DNA of 8,144 nucleotides, from positions 1 to 8,144 of the forward strand of contig JAJZUN010000104.1 of assembly GCA_021848555.1 (NCBI GenBank), written 5' to 3'. Below, piece after piece: positions 5,801 to 8,144 of the stretch. This DNA is from Pseudomonadota bacterium. GTDB lineage: Bacteria; Pseudomonadota; Gammaproteobacteria; Burkholderiales; SG8-39. Every line of letters begins with the position of its first letter. Positions within the stretch are counted from its first letter, which is position 1. The notes beneath the pieces are model-generated. The model was not told the DNA's origin. It saw only the letters and a list, made by a program, of their open reading frames with translations, and searched no databases. Made by a program: the position numbers and the translations under genes.

Positions 5801-5855
5801 CGACCGCGCCGACGTCGGCGGCGGTCTTGCCAGATATGGGGTGAAGGCTCAGCAT
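2817..5855 (-). CDS. traI: MobF-family conjugative relaxase-helicase (TraI/TrwC type) with a 94-codon N-terminal interruption
   Basis: The product has 1012 residues. It nicks one strand at oriT through a catalytic tyrosine, stays covalently bound to the 5' end, and unwinds the DNA for transfer. The N-terminal motif MLSLHPISGK...VADY (1-21) is followed by an atypical stretch (22-113) and then the tyrosine pair Y115-Y116. LTFSAPKSVSL (174-184) and the metal-binding histidines H240, H251 and H253 (QHGSSREQ..., LHTH) are intact. The RecD-like helicase part has all motifs: Walker A GDAGAGKTT (524-532), Walker B VMDEAG (593-597), GDTKQLAAV (623-631), RENRR (651-655), TIHAAQGVT (881-889) and YVELSRSR (908-915). 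TrwC of R388 is 966 residues. Without the insertion this protein would be about 918. The start shares an A with the traD stop (TGATG), implying translational coupling. Whether the interrupted N-terminus is active is uncertain. Confidence 0.93.
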   Translation of the reverse strand: MLSLHPISGKTAADVGAVADYPREALAQTEALERIRVTKQEQNHEIRSDPTHPAEIPPPAARGRLRDLSELVVVQHQVRGTVLLQDDVHRDLENGSGQPDPGLRRRAAGGGVEDYYAQGVDGAPSQWMGTGAAALGLAGEVDRQDMINTLQGLDPAGRAMVQGAGPARRYGTDLTFSAPKSVSLVWALGDEKTRAAVEAAQRAAVHETIKYIEAELCLARRGKGGQEREQAQMVAATYQHGSSREQDMDLHTHCLTMNLGQRADGSWGAVEFADVFKHKMLLGAVYRAALAERMQQLGFQVEPDQKGTFRVAGMPADVEREFSRRRQQIEQALAEAGQAGGKASEIANKDTRRGKELADAPALHEQWQERAQALSFGRDSIEALQTHTQTAEPDSALILAGLTENESVFDERALRLATMVAAGQSGRGIDFARALEADCRAQAVALRAPDGSLRYTTREILEIEKSVVAIGQRLAGDHAGALPPAAVAAAVAKFEQQAGFALSDEQRGAVERVTTGGRLPLIQGDAGAGKTTMLAAARMAWESAGMRVLGCSLGGKAAAGLAREAGIESSTIDSLVMRLAASTEELDARTVLVMDEAGTTGARHMARLLEHVDRSGARLVLVGDTKQLAAVAAGTPFRDLQKAGLPVYRLRENRRQIVERLERVAELVGQGKTGEARQQLARHGLKLKDLPEALAEARGTRAAVADAAASHVVAALKKLVQLGNIQIKSTDLALAAVVEKWAARGGELRPQETLMLASTRASMARLNEAALARLREKNFLGPAITTTVRDREGNSLGPREFSEGGRIIFKKNDKALGVMNGELGTITVIESGKNGPILSIKTDAGGLVKIQPAAPPPADWRAAKAANGLGYANIEHGYALTIHAAQGVTVDRTVGYVDGSMASRELSYVELSRSRISTDLVFSAEAVARQEAELNLEPGDEADLARIEKIISRMETAAEKSSSLDYTEVMRHQEPVLAQTVDGHADQSFNEAQLERASPAADSRQRDELELG
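5519..5725 (-). CDS. Small cysteine-rich (CxxC/CxC) protein encoded inside the relaxase gene
   Basis: The product has 68 residues, starts MKSGAILPTLPKSRRPPPAV and ends CDGALPAAE. It is read in a different frame from the surrounding relaxase. The cysteines are C22-x2-C25, C39-x-C41 and C60 (VCATCPSSLWF, QCYCKMM, ILACDG), suggesting a small zinc-ribbon-like fold. In this interval this frame looks like protein, while the relaxase frame gives Pro/Arg/Gly-rich filler. The ATG at 5723-5725 has a textbook AGGAG with 7-nt spacing. From memory, similar short proteins with a C-x2-C-P-x-S-L-W / C-x-C signature occur in conjugative elements as conserved hypotheticals, but I cannot name the family. Function is unknown. 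The gene sits wholly within the 282-bp inserted segment. Confidence 0.65.
   Translation of the reverse strand: MKSGAILPTLPKSRRPPPAVVCATCPSSLWFNTKSEVQCYCKMMYIVTWKTGQGSPILACDGALPAAE
5733..5737 (-). promoter_or_regulatory. Ribosome binding site of the embedded 68-residue gene
   Basis: AGGAG on the minus strand lies 7 nt before the ATG at 5725. It falls inside the relaxase reading frame and is the main evidence, with the cysteine pattern, that the embedded gene is translated. Confidence 0.6.
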
Positions 5856-7957
5856 CAGTCAGCCTCGCGCTCCTGGTCAGGCGCACGTCGCCGCCACTTG
5901 CGGCGCGCCGGCATGCCTGGGGCGGGCGCGGCGGAGGGGGCTACGGGATCTGGCCCCAGGGCCTCAGATATCTCGCCCACGGCCTCGACCGCCGCCCCGA
6001 GACCTGGGGCAATGTGGTCAAGTGCCGCGTCCTGGACCTGTTCGGCGGCGACATCGGCCACCGGCTCATCGGGCGCCGGCGTGGGCGCGACCTCAGAGGT
6101 CGCCACCCGATCAGGGGCAGGCGGCGCGATTTCTGCGTGCGCCGGTCGGCGTTGTTTCGCCTGCCCGCCAGTAGGCGGTCTGGGGAGCATCGGCCGTTGC
6201 GGCTGACCGATGTCCACGCTGTCCTCATCATCGGGGTGATTCGTAGGCGCAGCGGCCGCGCGGTGCGCGCGCTGCCAGCCGGGCAACGTCCACGCGGCCG
6301 GCTCGAACGCCGACCGCTTCGGTTGTGGATCCAGGTGGGGCCAGGTCAGAAGGTGCGCGTCGCCGCTCATCAACAGGATGCCGCGCACTCCTGCCGCGCT
6401 GGGCTGGACGATTTGCGCGAACTCGGCGGGCAGCAGCAGCCTCTCTTCTGCGCGCTGCCAGCTACTGGATCGGCTGGCCTGTTGATTGGATCCCCAGTTC
6501 GCGCCGGCGGACATCTGCCCGACGTACCGCTCCACCTCGCGCTCGCCGACTGTTCGCGCCGCCCACTCCTGCGCGTCTGTGCCAGTCATTTGCACCAGGA
6601 TCTTGGTGGCGGTAGTGTTTTCCCAGATTTTTAGGGTTTCGGCTGAATATTTTTTTGTGATCTGGGATGGCTCCTGCAGGCCCAGGATGACCCTGGCGCC
6701 CTTGCTGCGGCCGGCCTCCAGCATCTCCGTGATGACGTTTAGTTTTGCGATGTGCGAAACCTCGTCCAAGAAAAACCAGATCCGTCGCTGCTCGGGAGGG
6801 GCATCGGGCATCATCAGGACATACCCGGCGAGCAGGTTGATCGCCAGGGCCACGAACTGCCGGCCCAGGCCTCCTCCCGCGCCGCTGTCATCCTCCGGGG
6901 GATCGTCGGGGTTCGGCCGAAAAATCAGCGGCGCAGGATTCTTGTGGTCCAACCACCGTCGCAAAGCGAGGGTCGGCCGGCCGGCGTGCGCCAAAGCCCG
7001 GTCTGCCTCAGCAAGATCGAAGACCGCCGTAAACCACACGCTGAGGGTAAAAAGGATGGACTCGCTCGGTTTGCCCGACGCAATAATTCGTTGGGCCTCG
7101 GGCATCTCATCGTTGATGATGCCCTTGAGTGAGTCCATGTCCGTCAGGATCGTCCGGGCCGCTGCGCCCAACTCAGAAAATGTCCACTGGCGAGGCAAAA
7201 AGCTGGATAGGACGGCCACCAGGATTTGCTGCGTGCCCATCTCCCACATCGGGTTGTTCCCATTCGCCGGGATCAAGAACTGGGCGAGCGCCCGCGCCCG
7301 CGGGATGGTGTTGATGTCCGCTCCGGGGATCCACCTGTGAGATCTGGCGTCCCAGGGCGCCAGCAGCACGGCAGGCCCGCCGGCCTGCCAGATGTCGCCC
7401 TTGTAGTCCCAGACGATTAGTTTGTCGCCTCGGGCGCGGGCCTGCTCGAAGATCGGCAGAATGACGGTCGTCTTCCCGCTGCCGCTGGCCCCTCCGATAA
7501 AAAAGTGCCGGGTCTCGCGCCGCTCGCTGATTTGGATTTTCGGGTGTAGGTAAATGCCGGTCGGTTTACCTTCGGCGCGCGCCTCTTGCTTCGCCAGCGC
7601 TGCCCCTTTCCGTAGCTGGCGACCACGCAGGTGGCGGACGCCTGCGGCCGGGGTTGCAAACCAAAAAAAGATCGCGCCACCCACTGCCCCGCCCAAAGCC
7701 AGGCCGCCGATTGACCAGCGGTGGGCGATTGCCAGCGCTGCGGTCGGCCAGATCGTGGCCGGCATGACACCCCCAAAACCGTGGGGAAACATTTTGGGTA
7801 GCAAATACACGACCGCGGCGGATACGGAGTGCCCTCCAACGCCTAAGGTCCACATACCCACCGCCTCGATCGCCAGCCAGACCACGAGCCCGATGACGGC
7901 GCCGGCGATCAGGCCGAACTCAGGTTCTGTTGGTGGTTTTTGGCCGGGGTCAGTCAT
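5855..7957 (-). CDS. traD: Type IV coupling protein (TraD/TrwB family ATPase)
   Basis: The product has 700 residues. It is the inner-membrane hexameric ATPase that links the relaxase-DNA complex to the mating pore and drives DNA transfer. Two membrane segments lie near the N-terminus (about residues 14-36 and 83-104), with a periplasmic loop between. The ATPase core follows: Walker A GGASGSGKTT (155-164), VWDYKGD (182-188), and Walker B WFFLDEV (394-400). These are followed by GRSKGARVILGLQEPSQ (416-432), typical of TraD/TrwB proteins. The C-terminal tail (about 565-700) is Pro/Ala-rich, acidic in places, and ends with a basic then acidic patch. It is longer than in TrwB (507 residues in R388), nearer to F TraD, and may contact the relaxase. 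The ATG at 7955-7957 follows GAGG (7964-7967). It overlaps the upstream gene by 8 nt, and its stop overlaps the relaxase start. Confidence 0.95.
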   Translation of the reverse strand: MTDPGQKPPTEPEFGLIAGAVIGLVVWLAIEAVGMWTLGVGGHSVSAAVVYLLPKMFPHGFGGVMPATIWPTAALAIAHRWSIGGLALGGAVGGAIFFWFATPAAGVRHLRGRQLRKGAALAKQEARAEGKPTGIYLHPKIQISERRETRHFFIGGASGSGKTTVILPIFEQARARGDKLIVWDYKGDIWQAGGPAVLLAPWDARSHRWIPGADINTIPRARALAQFLIPANGNNPMWEMGTQQILVAVLSSFLPRQWTFSELGAAARTILTDMDSLKGIINDEMPEAQRIIASGKPSESILFTLSVWFTAVFDLAEADRALAHAGRPTLALRRWLDHKNPAPLIFRPNPDDPPEDDSGAGGGLGRQFVALAINLLAGYVLMMPDAPPEQRRIWFFLDEVSHIAKLNVITEMLEAGRSKGARVILGLQEPSQITKKYSAETLKIWENTTATKILVQMTGTDAQEWAARTVGEREVERYVGQMSAGANWGSNQQASRSSSWQRAEERLLLPAEFAQIVQPSAAGVRGILLMSGDAHLLTWPHLDPQPKRSAFEPAAWTLPGWQRAHRAAAAPTNHPDDEDSVDIGQPQRPMLPRPPTGGQAKQRRPAHAEIAPPAPDRVATSEVAPTPAPDEPVADVAAEQVQDAALDHIAPGLGAAVEAVGEISEALGPDPVAPSAAPAPGMPARRKWRRRAPDQEREAD
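7548..7621 (+). repeat. 74-bp inverted repeat, internal copy (within traD)
   Basis: This segment, covering traD codons of about residues 113-137, is exactly complementary to 8071-8144. The match stops abruptly at 7622 (a) against 8070. As part of an intact ATPase gene this is the native copy. Confidence 0.95.
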
Positions 7958-8070
7958 GCTGTGCCTCGCGTTTTTTTAGGATCGTCTCCAGGATCCAGTA
8001 CCAAGAGGCTTTGCCGGCGCCAGGTTTGCCGCAGGGCATGATGACACGGCACTCGGCCTGCTTGGTTTTC
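7950..8070 (-). CDS. C-terminal end of an unrecognised gene upstream of traD
   Basis: The last ~39 codons read KTKQAECRVIMPCGKPGAGK, then ASWYWILETILKKREAQHD, and end at TGA 7950-7952. It overlaps the traD start by 8 nt, implying coupled translation in the transfer operon. The tail is basic and looks helical at its end. CGKPGAGKA resembles a phosphate-binding loop, but its place so near the C-terminus argues against a real Walker A motif. In R388-like systems a small oriT-binding protein (TrwA) precedes the coupling protein, so such a role is conceivable but not shown. The frame continues through 8071-8138, but that part is an inverted piece of traD and is excluded. Confidence 0.6.
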
Positions 8071-8144
8071 CGCCAGCTACGGAAAGGGGCAGCGCTGGCG
8101 AAGCAAGAGGCGCGCGCCGAAGGTAAACCGACCGGCATTTACCT
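8071..8144 (-). repeat. 74-bp inverted repeat, terminal copy (suspected contig-end artefact)
   Basis: This is an exact reverse complement of 7548-7621 that runs to the last base of the window. In the expected minus-strand order it places antisense traD sequence directly upstream of the partial gene. It carries no mutations relative to the other copy, which suggests a foldback read or assembly chimera rather than an old duplication. A recent inverted duplication cannot be excluded. Confidence 0.9.

Noticed and set aside
5941..7340. Plus- and minus-frame shadows within traD (for example 6014-6634 and 6486-7340)
   Set aside because: The traD frame is continuous with Walker motifs and a conserved core. 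These shadows have no ribosome sites or recognisable motifs.
8011..8040. Walker A-like GKPGAGKA in the partial upstream gene
   Set aside because: It lies about 20-30 residues from the C-terminus, too late for a functional P-loop domain, and lacks a following T/S run of the usual form.
7950..8138. A 62-residue gene starting in the terminal inverted repeat
   Set aside because: Its first 23 residues are translated from the inverted traD fragment, so only the part up to 8070 is retained as a partial gene.
1..8144. CRISPR arrays, tRNA or rRNA genes, insertion-sequence transposases
   Set aside because: No regularly spaced direct repeats, no cloverleaf-like segment and no transposase-like protein were seen.

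Overview
The window is a GC-rich (roughly 60% by eye) piece of a conjugative element, either a plasmid or an integrative conjugative element, most likely from a proteobacterium. The evidence is a MobF-class relaxase-helicase next to a TraD/TrwB-type coupling protein, Sec signal peptides including a proteobacterial-style lipobox, strong AGGAG ribosome sites, and a HicAB toxin-antitoxin pair. I cannot name the species. No type IV secretion (mating pore) genes fall inside the window.

All convincing genes lie on the minus strand, so the transcription order runs from position 8144 down to 1. (i) 7950-8070 is the tail of an unrecognised gene, overlapping the start of traD by 8 nt. (ii) 5855-7957 is the coupling ATPase. 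(iii) 2817-5855 is the relaxase-helicase, sharing one base with the traD stop (TGATG). (iv) 2613-2807 is a 64-residue orphan gene whose ribosome site overlaps the relaxase stop, followed by a probable terminator. (v) 2216-2612 is a gene-free, dyad-rich stretch containing a 226-bp foldback element. (vi) 420-2215 holds four genes: two cytosolic proteins of unknown function, then a secreted and a lipid-anchored protein that look related to each other. Stable tetraloop hairpins sit in two of the junctions. (vii) 1-367 is hicA followed by a truncated hicB.

The most unusual feature is the relaxase amino terminus. The first 21 codons look like a MobF start, but a 282-bp, in-frame segment (94 codons, 5517-5798) separates them from the rest of the catalytic domain. 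The segment is bounded by two copies of GACTAC. Removing it would give an uninterrupted ...GAVADYYAQGVDGAPSQW... catalytic start. Inside it, in another frame, is a complete 68-residue gene with its own AGGAG site, a CxxC/CxC cysteine pattern, and a stop codon 2 nt before the right-hand GACTAC. This looks like a small gene inserted into, and frame-compatible with, the relaxase gene.

A caution concerns the right edge. The last 74 bases (8071-8144) are an exact inverted copy of 7548-7621 inside traD. This may be a contig-end foldback artefact rather than biology, so nothing beyond 8070 should be trusted as genuine upstream sequence.
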